Origin: Ornithodoros turicata
Lineage: Eukaryota > Arthropoda > Arachnida > Ixodida > Argasidae
Assembly: GCF_037126465.1 (NCBI RefSeq)
Contig: NC_088203.1
Coordinates: forward strand, 86,428,668-86,492,667
DNA: 64,000 nucleotides
Direction: 5' to 3'
Shown here one piece after another: positions 47,397 through 58,600 of the stretch (its first letter is position 1; the number at the start of each line of letters is the position of its first letter). Position numbers and translations under genes: made by a program. The notes beneath the pieces are model-generated. The model saw nothing but the letters and a program-made list of their open reading frames with translations. It searched no databases and was not told where the DNA came from.

Positions 47397-47478
47397 CTTC
47401 CTGCTGTCCTCTCTCCATCTGTCCACGTGTGTACGCCGCTCATAGCCACAGTTGCTTCGCGGCGCTAACACGGAATCA
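47397..47478 (+). repeat. SINE 3' tail fragment
   Basis: TGCTGTCCTCTCTCCATCTG, CGCTCATAGCCACAGTTGC and TTCGCGGCGCTAACACGGAA form an intact tail of the tRNA-like SINE. Head and body are missing. Confidence 0.75.
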
Positions 47479-47779
47479 ACAAATACGCTTCCCTATGAAG
47501 TCGGCCCACGATAACCCCAGTGCAACACGCCGCCATACCGGCTGACAGACCGCTCCGCAATAAAACTCCAAAGATACCTGCCGAACATGTTCTCACCACA
47601 TGTGGAACGCGCAGATCATGATCTTGCATTCATGAGTTGGGTCACTGCATTCATATCGCTGCTGACAGCCCGATCGACAAAACGCGCCGGTTTTTGCCCG
47701 TTTCGACGAGACGCATTTCGGCAAAGGCCGGAATTCGAAGTCGATCGCGTTTTAGTACATGTTTTTTCTTATATCCCAT

Positions 47780-48057
47780 GTTGGCGCCGCGAAGCAACTG
47801 TGGCTATGAACAGAGTACGGACGTGGACAGGTGGAGAGAGGACCGTAGAAAGTGTGCAAGAGTTAGAGAGGAGGTTAGTATTCGTCCTGGGTAGACTTCA
47901 GGGGGCAACTGTGCCGATATTCGTTTGGAAAGTGTTCGGAAAACCCAGGGAAAACCTCAAACAGCACAGCCGGTGGTAGGATTCGAACCCACCACCTTCA
48001 GCACGGCCTTGGTTACCAGCAACGAGCGGGACGCCTTAACCCTCTCGGCCATGCCGC
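47780..48057 (-). mobile_element. tRNA-Ser/Leu-like SINE (Ruka-like), nearly complete
   Basis: On the minus strand from 48057 it reads GCGGCATGGCCGAGAGGGTT, AAGGCGTCCCGCTCG and GGTGGGTTCGAATCCTACCA. This is a tRNA-Ser/Leu type head (TGGCCGAG...TTAAGGCG A box, GGTTCGAATCC B box) with room for a long variable arm. Then follow GGCTGTGCTGTTTGAGG, CGGCACAGTTGCCCCC and the tail CTCTCTCCACCTGTCC to TTGCTTCGCGGCGCC. I relate it to the ixodid Ruka SINE from memory of that family's serine-tRNA origin; this needs an alignment. Confidence 0.85.
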
Positions 48058-48601
48058 ATGTCACAAACCTCCAATCACGGACGCCTGTTGTGTTGAATGA
48101 CGACAGCGCAAATAAGCTTCGCATAGCTGTTGTTAAGGTAACTGCACGCTGTAACGGCACCCTCCAAAAACACCTTCTCGGTTTTCGGAACAGGTTTGTG
48201 ACATATAACCGTGCAAGTGTAGACGTCGGGAGAGGCGATAGGCGTTGTCGTGTTCTTACCAGTTCCGTCTCTTTCTTGAAGATCGATCATGCAGGCCGAA
48301 AACGTACTGGCCAAGTACTGTAAATGGGAGTTGCCAAGTGCGTCGAATGGGCACACGCTGTCAAATATGCCTTTTGGAAATGTGTCGCCAACGGGATACA
48401 TTTAATACAACGATGACAGGTGTCCTAGTGAAAAGGAGATATCATGGGCGGTGTGTTTTCTCATTCAACAGAATAAAATACGGCCGGATCTTGCCCGGGT
48501 TTTGCCGAGTGCGTCGACTCACGATGCTTTTTCAGGGGAGTTTGTCGACATTGCGTATTCTTCAGTAGAAAGATTTAACTGTTTGTCTTCGCGGGCCTTG
48601 T
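48058..48601. other. Unassigned non-coding sequence
   Basis: Frames on both strands (48075-48401, 48245-48568) overlap and lack motifs. Confidence 0.35.
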
Positions 48602-48973
48602 TCAAATAGCTTCAAGATTGTTTGCTTGCGGCTTCAACCTTGCGACTTCGGGGCGCAGTTGCCTTACTTTAGGTACGTATACGAAGAGGGGAGTCAAGTC
48701 CTGTAGATCACATAAACAAAATACAGAAGCCGACACTGAAGATTTTTGTTTAAGTTTAATTTGTACAAGCTTTCGCGTGGAGGTCCACGCTTCCTCAGGT
48801 ACAAAGTGTAGTGGTGACACACATAAGTATATATAGTATAGACACTGCTGTACAAAGAAAGGGAAAAGGAAAGGAGTGAAGGTTAGGTAGTGAAGAAATA
48901 CATAAAATGACATGGACGCTGGCAAGCTGTAACGAAAAGGCGCTTTGGTTATGCATATTTGTACAGCGTACAT
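48602..48973 (-). repeat. Retroelement-like segment carrying a hammerhead-like motif
   Basis: The minus strand has a 123-codon frame including PEEAWTSTRKLVQIKLKQKS. I cannot assign this to a protein family. The DNA at 48759-48805 has the ordered parts of a hammerhead fold (see the separate entry). Penelope-like retroelements of arthropods carry such motifs, so a Penelope-like fragment is possible, but no GIY-YIG or polymerase sequence is seen. Confidence 0.35.
48759..48805 (-). ncRNA. Hammerhead-ribozyme-like motif, probably degenerate
   Basis: On the minus strand the order is: TTTGTAC; CTGAGGAA; GCGTGGA CC TCCACGC; GAAA; GCTT; GTACAAA. TTTGTAC pairs perfectly with GTACAAA, and GCGTGGA pairs perfectly with TCCACGC. 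CTGAGGA corresponds to the hammerhead CUGAUGA core with one U-to-G change, and GAAA is the second core segment. The third helix would be extremely short or absent, as described for Penelope-like elements. The core change probably abolishes cleavage. Confidence 0.4.
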
Positions 48974-49142
48974 ACCAGCAGTACAATACTGCAGTTATTT
49001 TGATGCAGATGGGGATAAGCAAGGCAACAAGGGCTTGCAAGCGGTTCTTCTAAAGGTACCCTAAAGCAGTTCAGGCGGAATGTCATCGAATGAAGTCAAT
49101 AAATAGCGTAAGCCCTCAGGACCCTAAAATCACAATTTTGGT
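48974..49142. other. Unassigned sequence
   Basis: No feature is recognised. Confidence 0.35.
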
Positions 49143-49322
49143 CCATAATTTTAGTAGTAGTAGTAATAATAATAATAATAATAATAATCTTTATTAACGT
49201 GCCCAAGAACAGCCAAAGCCTTGGCTTTGGCCAAGCTGTGCTTTGGCTAAATAATAATAATAATTATTATTATAACTGGGTTATAATTATTATCATTATT
49301 ATAATCATTATTATTATAATAA
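49143..49322. repeat. (TAG)n/(TAA)n microsatellite with inverted ATT-rich flank
   Basis: (TAG)3(TAA)n lies at 49151-49188 and AATAATAATAATTATTATTA-type sequence at 49250-49322. Between them is a GCCAAAGC/GCTTTGGC inverted motif repeated several times (49211-49245). Confidence 0.8.
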
Positions 49323-49323
49323 T

Positions 49324-49440
49324 TCGGTGCTTTACGTCGCGCGACAACTGTCATGAGCGACGCCACACTGGTGGGGTTTGTGGATTAATTTTGCCCACCC
49401 GTGCCATAGTCTGTCACACTCATAGCGTTTGAGGAAATCA
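49324..49440 (+). repeat. Interspersed repeat related to 7055-7145
   Basis: GCTTTACGTCGCGCGACAAC, GAGCGACGCCACACTGG and GTGGATTAATTTTGCCCA have direct counterparts at 7060-7135. Confidence 0.6.
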
Positions 49441-52400
49441 AACATCAAACACTCTGCCGAAGCGGACACAAACTTCGCATTTCCCATCAAGTACGGCAGA
49501 AAAATTTCATTACATGTACATAGCACTGGGTCCAACGCAGCGACTTCTACAGCGTGCCGCGTGGAAACAAAAAATCACAACAAAAAACGCTGGACACATG
49601 AGCATCAGTGCCGCCGGATAAAATGAGGGTTGTGTCACACCAGCGCCGCACCGGCCGATTGTATCGCAATTTGGACAGCAAATTCGATTGTTTTAGAGTG
49701 ACATGTGCGCTATGTCGTGAGAGATTTATAAGCAACAAGCTCCTAACTGATACCAAACAAGGTAAGCCGCTTACTTGTTACTTTGCGATAGGTTTAAAGC
49801 GTCTCTCGTCCGCTGTTGTTGAGCGACCTTTTTGGAGAAATCGACTCGTCGTGCCGGTCGTGACGCTGAGGTCACTAGCAGTTTTTTCTTGTACACCATA
49901 ACGCTGACAGAACTATACACAACTATTAGAAAGAGAGAGAGAGAGTAAGAGAGAAAAAGGCTGGTAAATATCTTCTGATGATGTCTACCAAATATACATA
50001 TGTGGAGTGAGACTCGATTGCGAAGGGCACTGTCATTTTTTAAAAAAAAGGGACATTCGAGTTCCTTTTTTTCTTCTTCTTCTTCTTTGTTTCCTCGTGG
50101 CAAGCTTTTTCCGCGTAGCTCTATTGGCACAGCGCACTGGTGGTTCTTGGGAGTTATCGCCATTGCAGCTTATTTACGCAGATTTATGTTGCGCCATTTT
50201 GGCTTCGTGGATGCTTGACCCAGTGACGCATACAACGAGCTTTTGATGACTGAAGAACAGCAGTACTGAAGCACGTGGCTGTAGCGTATGCAGCCAGAAC
50301 CGCTAGCCTCTTCATTTAGTCGCAGCCCTCTTGCTCGCCCGGCTAAGGCATCCTTCATTTTCCACTACAATCCATCTTTGTCTTCCCGAGATGCGTACTG
50401 AGGCAGCGCGGAAGTGCACTCGTTTCGCTATCATCACGCTCCATCACAAAAGCGCAGCAAATATTACGCTTTCTCGGTGAGGCAGCCGGAGTAGGCACAC
50501 TGGTTGTCGCTTCTCCTGCCTACACTGCGCCAGTGCAGTCAAAGCACGCTTTACAGGAGATCACCAAGGACGCATCAACGTGGAGGTGCGCATTTTCTGA
50601 CTCGACTCCTTATTGGTGGAATGCATTTCAGACTAGAGCATTTTCCCGAGAGACAACTTTGCCGCGTTGCGCGAACGGATGCGACACCACGACCATAATA
50701 TCCGTTCTCCAGCCCGCTCTCGAATACTTCCGGTTGAAACGCAGATACGGAGTTCTCGCATGGTGTCGCATCACGCTCATCCGCCGCCGAGTACCATACG
50801 TCCTATACCATAATAGCTATCTGTCAAACGACGGTTTATGTCCCCCGTGCTGTTAATGTGCGGGTACTTGTCCGTTCTCGTTCATATTTTCGTTTAAAAA
50901 CCGGTGTTTTTAAAGGCTAGAGAAAAAAGAAGTGTGCGCCGTACGCAATGAAAATAATGACCTCTTAAGTAGCCTACAATGTGACATTGTTGTTGGTGAT
51001 GATGATGGTAGAGAAAAATGTTGTTGGTTTGTTTGCTTTCACAAAGACGTGAAATATGCAGAAGTGGGAAAACGTGTGTGGGTGTATGTGCGTGTGTGTT
51101 TTGTTGCCACACATAAGTAGCTAGGTACAGTACGAAACTGGGTCACAGATGCGTGAACTTAAAGCGTCGCACGTTACATTTAGTCAAGTCTCACCAAATA
51201 TCCTTATAAGAAAGCAATGTGGTACCGTTAACTGGACGGTTATCCCATTCGTGTCCTTTTCTCAATCCATCAGACCATCGCTGAAAACCGGAAGAATCGT
51301 TGCTAAAATGAGCTCATATTGTCGGTTCATATCACGGTTCGTGTCGTCATGTCGCCGCTTTTGGTTGCTACAGTCCAAAGATTGTCCAACCGTATATCGA
51401 GCAGGTTAAAGGGCGACAACATTAGCACGCGCAAAGTTACAAGAACCCGAGCGGCAATGCACTCCCTTAATGGGAACTGTTTTCGCGTCGTCTGCTTATA
51501 ATTTCCTAGCTGATATTGCTTCTTCTAAGGTGATTTATTAGCAAGTAGGGCGGGAGCGATGCGAAAAAACAAAAAATCACGCGGAAAATGGCGTGTGGTC
51601 GTTCCGATAAGACAACACAAAAGAAAGATGGATAGCATGAAATCAGTTGGAGCAGCGCGAGCAGTGTTATAGTCGGCCGCACTGTCGGCCTTCTTGAGAA
51701 GGAGAGCGAGAGAGAAAGTGCAACTTTCGGTTTCTTTGACTCATAAATCACGAGTGACGCATCCGATGAATTCCGTTACTTTTTTGTCGATGTCAAGGTA
51801 ACGGGAATCTTTCATTCGGCGTCGAGAAATTTTCGCGCTCTCACAATGGGAACACCTCGTTAGAGGCCATGCATTATTCGCAGACCGAAACAGTGGCTGG
51901 GAACCCACGGGCTCACATGCGCTCCGATACCTTTAGCAGCTCCACTATTCCCCCGGCTATCTGCTCTGACAGCGGGTCTCTTTTTCTGGCACACCAAGTT
52001 GGTGAAGATATATATGTTGCTCTGCTTCCGTTGCACGAATATGAAAACCGTCCCAGCGGGATCAGTTCCTACGCGAGCCAGGAGTTTCCCTCTCTCTCTC
52101 TCTCTCGTTTTCCTTGCGAGTGTCGACGACTCCTGGAAATAGCCATGCAGTTTGCATGCCAAGAGAAAGGTGCGCTGCAACTGAGTTTAATTCGTAGCTG
52201 CTCATAAAAGTTGCGCGCGAGCGATGATTACGCAGGCTTTCCAAGCCCATTTGTCTGACTTATTTTGCTCGGGCTTTGTAAGGTGTCCCCGGAGTAGCGT
52301 TGATGCGGGCCTTTCCCGTGGCTATATTTTTAACGCGAGCCGGCCGCGGTAATCTCCCAGCCGAAATGGCGGGCTCAAAATTTGAGTATCCGCATACGAA

Positions 52401-52653
52401 ATGAGCGCAGTGAGTTGTCTTTTTGTGAGCTCGGTATATGAAGCACTAGGTGATATTTCCTGAGCAATATTGCCCTACCGTGGCGAGGTAAAATAATACA
52501 ATCAGCTTTTCAACCCACTGGGTGATATGTCCTGGAAGTCTGTTTAACCGTAGCGTGGAAAATCTGACATTCCGTTTTTGGTAGGTGGCTTGAATAGGCT
52601 TCGACGAAACTTTATTGTTGCATCACTAATCGAATGCCTCACATGCAATGGGG
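49441..52653. other. Unassigned non-coding sequence
   Basis: No exon is recognised. A (GA)n patch lies at 49932-49946 and a TTC-rich patch at 50065-50090. Frames up to 130 codons (49771-50163, minus) and 112 codons (51869-52207) lack motifs. Confidence 0.4.
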
Positions 52654-53842
52654 TGCATTCTAAAAGCGGCACATCACCACATAACAAACTCCTAGCCAAC
52701 CGTCATACCGAATGACGCATTCTCTCCCCCGAACGGGAGGCGTGCTCCTTTTTGTGACACTTCTCAAGCCCCGCGCTTTTCACGAATCGGGGATGATAAC
52801 AGTACCATTATGCGCAATGGTTTGCCTTGAGCGTGATGCGCATAGTTCACACTACTGCGTTTCACTACGTGCGACTACGTCCGACATAAGCGTCCCGCTG
52901 GACTGTTCACATACATACAACACCGCAAGTGTCACCCAATGCGCGTCTTTCGTAACAATCATGTCCACGAAGCGTTATGGCGGCAAGCTTGAAGTCCACG
53001 TTTCAGTCCGACATGACACCAATTGCTGTTACCATACTTTGAATGAAAGTATAAGGAATCCCACACTTTTTCTTGCAACCTCCATTTACGCCATGTTTAC
53101 AGCGGCCATGCTGTAATTTATCTTACGCAAAGGAGAAGGAGACGCCGTTCAACACGCATGCGCGGAATGCGGCGATTGGTTCTCCGCTTACGGCTCGGTG
53201 CGTGCGTCAGAAAAAGTTCAACGCATGCGAGCTGCTTGCGTTCAGCAGCGGACGGTCACGCACGCATATATGGTTCACAGTTCTGCGTTTCCATGCGTGC
53301 AGACGCGGGAGAACGTTGGTTAACGTGGCAGCAGACGCGTGCGAGACCTTCCGCAGCAGAACGCAAAAAGTTCGTCTGATCTGAACTGTTTCCGGCACAC
53401 GCACAGGCCCGCAAGAGGAGAACCAATCGCCGCGTTCCGCGCATGCGTGTTGAGGCGCTTCTTCTCTGTGCGAGACGAATCCCAACACGGTCGCCGTAAA
53501 CATGGAGCGCATGGAGTGTGCAAAAACATGCGCAACATTAATTACATATGCTTCGAACTGGCAGCAGCTTCTGTCATGTCACACTGAAACATGGACACAA
53601 AGCTTTCTGCCATAAGGCTTCGTGGACAAAGAGGCCACGACAGTCGCATATTGGCTGCCACTTGCGCTGCCCGCAGAAATGTGAACACTCTAGCGGATCG
53701 CTTGTGTCGCGCACATGCGTACGCAGGCGTCCGCACGCCATGAAACGCAGTAAAGTGTGAACCAAGCTTAACCGTTCGCCCGCAATGAAACGCGGTTGTG
53801 TGAGCCGTGCATTATACGGTGAAGTTGTGTCATAAGAGTGCA
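52654..53842. mobile_element. MITE family 1 copy split by a palindromic element
   Basis: The left arm reads CACATCACCACATAAC, CTCCTAGCCAACCGTCAT, CGAATGACG and GGGAGGCGTGCTCC. The right arm begins TTTCACGAATCGGGGATGAT, continues to AATGGTTTGCC at about 52826, then breaks. The expected right end resumes at 53802 with GAGCCGTGCATTATACGGTG and ends ATAAGAGTG at 53840. The interior is the palindrome at 52836-53801. Confidence 0.75.
52836..53801. mobile_element. 1 kb palindromic element inserted in a MITE
   Basis: Long inverted arms are visible: TTCACACTACTGCGTTTCA (52846) mirrors TGAAACGCAGTAAAGTGTGAA (about 53741); CCACGAAGCGTTATGGCGGC (52966) mirrors GCCATAAGGCTTCGTGG (53608); TTCAACACGCATGCGCGGAA (53147) mirrors TTCCGCGCATGCGTGTTGA (53434). 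The flanks GAGCGTG (52829-52835) and GAGCCGTG (53802-53809) may be a decayed 7-9 bp target duplication. The interior is GC-rich with many GCATGCG and CGTGCG motifs. No transposase frame is present, so class is unknown. Confidence 0.75.
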
Positions 53843-53920
53843 TGTATTCACGATCTAAACAACGACTTTATTGTGAGGTGATGATTGGGGAGCTTCATCG
53901 TCAGGGGCGCTACTCTACCC

Positions 53921-54816
53921 CAGTGTTTCTCAACCGGAGTTCCGCGGGCCTTGTCCTGAGGTTCCGCGAACTTCTTCCTCGCACTGTTCGGCAGCCGTGA
54001 GTGTAACTTGATCGCCTACAAAGGCTCGGTTCGGGCAGCATTGTTATGGGACCGTGCTCGACATTTGATCTTTAGCATTGGGGTTGATATGGAGATCGCA
54101 GGACCAGATAGCAGCAGATGACGGCCATTGCAAATAGGTTTCCAAAGACAGACATTGGCTCAACCCGACAATTTCTCCGCGCATTTGCCTTTCTCTTGGG
54201 TTTCGAAAGCATATATTACAAGCACTTGGAAAGTCGGAGCTACTCTCCTGCCTACTTGTACTTGGGGTGTACTGCTTGCGACACGGTTGTCTATAATCGT
54301 CTATCAGTAGTTCTGCAGCTCATATTTCCTTGGCTGCCCTCGGAAATGTTGTTCCCATGCTGTATCTAGAGAAAGAACATGTGATGGACCTGTTCATTAC
54401 TAAAAACAAAATGATGTGATGACCTTGCAACACCTGCAGATTTGAGATGGGATAAACCACAGGGTGCTGATTTCAGACAAGCGTGTCGCGAGCAGTACAA
54501 GCATCAGTAGCAACCGACAAAGCGTTATCTGCGGGGTGGTGCGAAACTGCGACGAAACAATGAACAATGAAATAAATTATAACTAAACAACGCAATATTC
54601 TTTTAAATATAAGTGTTAAATATATTAAAAGTAAGCAATACGTGATTGAATAATAAATAATTCAATATTTAATTAAATTTGAACAAAAATTTGCTATATG
54701 TAGGACATCTAGTTCGCTCACCCTTTTCTACACGGTTGCCCCAGTATAGTAGGTCCCTTGAGGTTGTGCTAGCACGATCACGGGTTCCCTGAAATCACAA
54801 AAGTTGATAATCCCTG
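53921..54816. mobile_element. hAT-type non-autonomous element, exact 8-bp duplication
   Basis: The left end CAGTGTTTCTCAACCGGAGT and the right end GTTGATAATCCCTG are inverted matches. CTCTACCC is duplicated exactly at 53913-53920 and 54817-54824. The next inner blocks, GTTCCGCGGGCC on the left and CACGGGTTCCCTGAA on the right, also correspond in inverted orientation. The interior from 54598 to 54710 is very AT-rich. An 83-codon frame inside has no hAT transposase motif. Confidence 0.92.
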
Positions 54817-54824
54817 CTCTACCC

Positions 54825-55106
54825 CATTGCTGGTAGTGATGTGGGGAATTAAATAATGGGCCCCTTCACAATAACGATCCAAGTCCTATGGTGTCCAAAA
54901 ACGTCGAAAGAGCTTTGAAAGCAGAGCGTGGAGGGGGGGGGGGCGAGATTTCAGCTGATTAAGAACCACCATCTTCACCATCTATTTGTAGCTGTTGTTA
55001 GGGCAAAGTTGCAAGGAAAACAAAACAGGGATCCGAAAACGCCGGATGACCGTGGTGGTCGTTTAGGTAACAGTTCTAAGAATCGTTCCCACGTTCTTAT
55101 GTTCAG
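54825..55106. other. Dispersed repeat and 5' intron flank of the Dpr-like gene
   Basis: The stretch 54855-54940 is related to 15875-15930 (CCAAGTCCTATGGTG, GAAAGAGCTTTGAAAGCAGAGCG). It ends in a polypyrimidine-poor acceptor, TTCTTATGTTCAG, at 55094-55106. Confidence 0.55.
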
Positions 55107-55317
55107 GTCTCGTGGATCCGTCGGCGCGACTTCGCCGTGCTCACAGTCGGTCTAGCTACCTACACGGCCGACGAGCGATTCCAGGCAGTTCACTTGGAAC
55201 GGTCTGAAGACTGGATGCTGCAAGTGAAGCGGACACAGCCCAACGATGCTGGGGAGTACGAGTGTCAAATCAACATGCATCCGCTTATCTCCTACTTCGT
55301 GCGGCTCATCGTGCTCG
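55107..55317 (+). CDS. dpr: Dpr-family Ig-domain protein, exon for second half of Ig1
   Basis: The exon follows TTCAG and reads VSWIRRRDFAVLTVGLATYT, then ADERFQAVHLERSEDWMLQV and NDAGEYECQINMHP. In Dpr proteins this is strands C to G of the first Ig domain: Trp of strand C, the IRRRD-x-x-LTVG motif, and DAGxYECQ with the second disulphide Cys. Translation starts in phase 0 and the exon ends after one base of the next codon at a good donor (G|GTAAGC). Dpr proteins are neuronal surface proteins that bind DIP partners through Ig1 in synaptic target recognition. The exon with the first Ig1 Cys is not recognised upstream and may lie far away. Which Dpr paralogue this is cannot be told. Confidence 0.9.
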
Positions 55318-58300
55318 GTAAGCAATCTTGACGCCTTTAAACTTTTCAGGAACAAAAAAGGTACCACACAATCTGAAATCTGATCTGCACCCTGTATCAT
55401 GCTGAGAACATACCTTCATTCAGGATTATATGGTTCTCTTTCGTGATTTGTTGAAAATGGGAAGTGTGCGCCTTTTGCTTTCATCAGTTAGGATACATAT
55501 GGATTGAGGTTTTAAAAAAGGCGCACGTCAGCTCCGATTTTCAACACATCAGGAAAGAGAATCATACCATTCTGAATGACAGTTGGTACCGATCGTGTTA
55601 TGCGGTGCAGTCCTCTTTTATTTATTTTTATTACCTCTTTTAGAGTGCACCGTTCCTTTCGAATGATTATCGTTCTCTACCTTGAATTTTTGAAAATGGG
55701 AGGTACACACCTGTTCGAGACAATTTGCAATTATGTTCCACAAAATGGATATCATAAATTGCCGAACTTGTACATCACAAAAATGTGTACGCCTCGCTTT
55801 ATCTTCAAACCAAAAGTAGTAGTTGGTACGATTTGTGCTGAGTAATTAGGTGTCCTTGAGGGTGCGCTGTAGTGAAGTCAGGATTTTAGACTGCGCATCA
55901 AAAAAGCGCTGCATCTCTCCAACGCCTCCACTCTCGAGAGGAACCACTCAACAAAATGATGCTGTCATCGCTCCTGATTTGGGGGGCGAGAGTGGCGCGT
56001 ATGCCTTTTTGTGACCAGCAACACAACTGCAAAATCTCCAAGCAATAGTTACGAAAACTTATTGCGGAATTAAAAAAATGTCCGAAAAAGCCGATCACCT
56101 CCCACTTCTAACAAATCAGGAAATAGTACACCATTACTCGGAACGAAGTTTGGCTATATAGGAACGCGTCATGGGGAGATGCCCCGTGTCCATAGTTTCA
56201 AACACATGGCACGTTTTCGAACGTGATTCCTTTCACTTGGAGTTCAACAAAAGAGTGAGATTGAACGAAAAAGAAGACAAAAAAAAAAAAAAAGCAGCGT
56301 GAGACGAAGAAAAATGGATTCCCCGGATTCTACAGAACCGGAGTTTTCAATGGTCTTATACTATGCGAAAAGTCCGCACACACAGACACCGTAAAGCAGA
56401 AAAGTAAAATGTACGGTACGAAAGCAAAAAGGAAACCAACCAATATTCGATTCAAAGAAAGAGTTGGGGTGAATCCCGTTGAGAGCACAGCTTGCGACAC
56501 ATTTTGTCGAAAATTCGAAAATCGCATTTACTGTATTGTGGTATCGACCACATTCAGAGCCTCTTACATGCTGTGGGGTTTCTTTTGGTCGCTATGGTGA
56601 ACCCGTGTGTTACCATGCTTATTGGCTTAGTTTGGTTTGATTTAATGAAAACAAAAATAAAGAAACGATAAAATCGAATTGAAAGTGTCTTTACTACAGC
56701 TGCTTGATAAGGAAAAGAGCCGCAGCAACCGAAGGCCAGAGCAGCCGGACAACAGCCGTTAATCCAAAAGGAAGAACAAACCCGAGCACCCGTTGCATGC
56801 GCTAGAGTCCAAAAACCCCCGCTCCCTTATCGTCCTTATCGTTTTCTGTGTACGCCCACCCCATCACCATCCAATATATGTGTGTGTGTGTGTGCCTGTG
56901 TACAACACTGCTGTGTTTTCCAGAGTATACAAATCTAACGTGAACGGTCACAGAGTTAGAAAGTTTCTTCGGAGCACAACCTTCGCAGGTTCAGATATAT
57001 AGCACAATTTGTCTTTCGTGCGCTTCACGGTTGCACACCTATCGTGAAATTTACATGTATTAGCTTGCCGGTCCCATGCACAATCGCCAGTGCGTGATGT
57101 CAATTAAATGATATGCAAAAATTAAGGGCGTACAATAATAATCACGTGTTCTGTCATATTTTGATGGCTGTGTAACGCGGTGTTATTTATATCGATAGAG
57201 TGTATACCACTTGATCGTTATGTAGGATAACTTTTCAAACACTAGCTGATCTGCAGAGTTCGTCAAGCAGGTTTATTTATTTATTAATATTATTATTATT
57301 TCGGCGTATTATACAAAAAAAAAGAAAAAAGAAAACAACAACACGACACTAGAAACTGACCAAGACGTTAACGAAGCAACGTCGAGCTTGTAGGATACAC
57401 ATTGGGACAGAAATTTACGGAACATGCATGGGACTGGCGTATTTCTTCGTCGGAGCGGCCCCCTGCTAGTTATGAGGAAGAGACTGAATAAGAGACGGGT
57501 GACTGCCTGTCCTATCCTATCAATCTCTCAGAATGTGTATTATGTCCAGTTTGCTGCTAGCGTGTCGCTCCAATTGAGAAATGCGACAACCCGGTGTTCC
57601 GTAAACTCTTGTGCAAAGCTGTATACTATTGGATCGTGTTATTACGTGGAGCAATCAATAAATATCCACATTTCGCATTAATTATCTGAAGCGGTAACTA
57701 TATTCGACGTTTACTGTAATGATTAGGCTTTCGTGTATAATATGTCACGGCGTTCTCCACAATAAAAGGGAAAAATACCTGGACATAACTTTCAGAAAAG
57801 TGCATCACACGCACTATGTGTCGAACAAACATTGAAAGTTTTGGTGTCTTTTGTTTTTGTTTTAGTACGGATGTGGAGGATTTGCCACACATTTACTGAA
57901 ACCAAACATGTTTAATGGGGTCGTGACACTTTGACTGATGTGGTTTATTACATCATGCACACATTGCACACTGGAGTATTGAGGAAAAAAATATTATTTT
58001 CCTACGTGATGTACTTAGTGAGATATAAACCCTAGAGCACACGTACTCGTCAAGATCTGACTTCGGAGCTCCGGCCATTCCCATTGGTAGTCGTAAGCAC
58101 GTGACCTCTCTCGCGCTGCCTCACTGGCGGAGACGTCGTCCGTGACGTCAGAGTCACACAGGTTTCGGTATTCGCGGTGCCGGATTTTTACACGTCTAGT
58201 AACTTCTATTTAACTTTATTTAACTTACTGTCTATGCCGTAAGCCCTTTGGGTACCCTTTGCCGTAAAACTTGGAATGCGGGTTAACACCGATTCGAATA

Positions 58301-58600
58301 AGTGCATTTTACATTTGTCCGGAATACCTTGAGGCGAGGTGTCGCAATCCCCTTTAAACGAAGCTATATCAGCTCCAGTGCCAAAGATTGCCTTCGTCCA
58401 ATTTGAAACGAAACGAAACGAAAGCTAAAGGCATGCAATTGTCAGACAGTACACCAAAGAATGCGGATAAAGCTTGTTCTGATTTTCGTTAAAGTTCTTT
58501 CGTTTTAAGACCCGGTCATCTCGAGTCGCTTTTGACTCCGACCACTTGGAGAAAAGAGTGTTCCAATTCGCCGTTTTCTTTTTCTTTTTTTGTTCCCCAG
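55318..58600 (+). other. Intron of the Dpr-like gene, with several MITE remnants
   Basis: The intron is 3283 bases, GT-AG, phase 1 on both sides. It holds a diverged family 1 MITE at 55425-55648 (TCGTGATTTGTTGAAAATGG inverted as CGATTTTCAACACATCAGGA), left-arm pieces at about 55655-55740 and right/left-arm pieces at 55925-56160. A (TG)n tract lies at 56876-56894. No other exon is recognised between 55318 and 58600. The acceptor has a strong pyrimidine tract (TTCTTTTTCTTTTTTTGTTCCCCAG region). Confidence 0.75.

Noticed and set aside
47970..48057. A tRNA-Ser or tRNA-Leu gene on the minus strand
   Set aside because: The head is tRNA-like but is fused to the SINE body and tail, with no terminator directly after the tRNA part.
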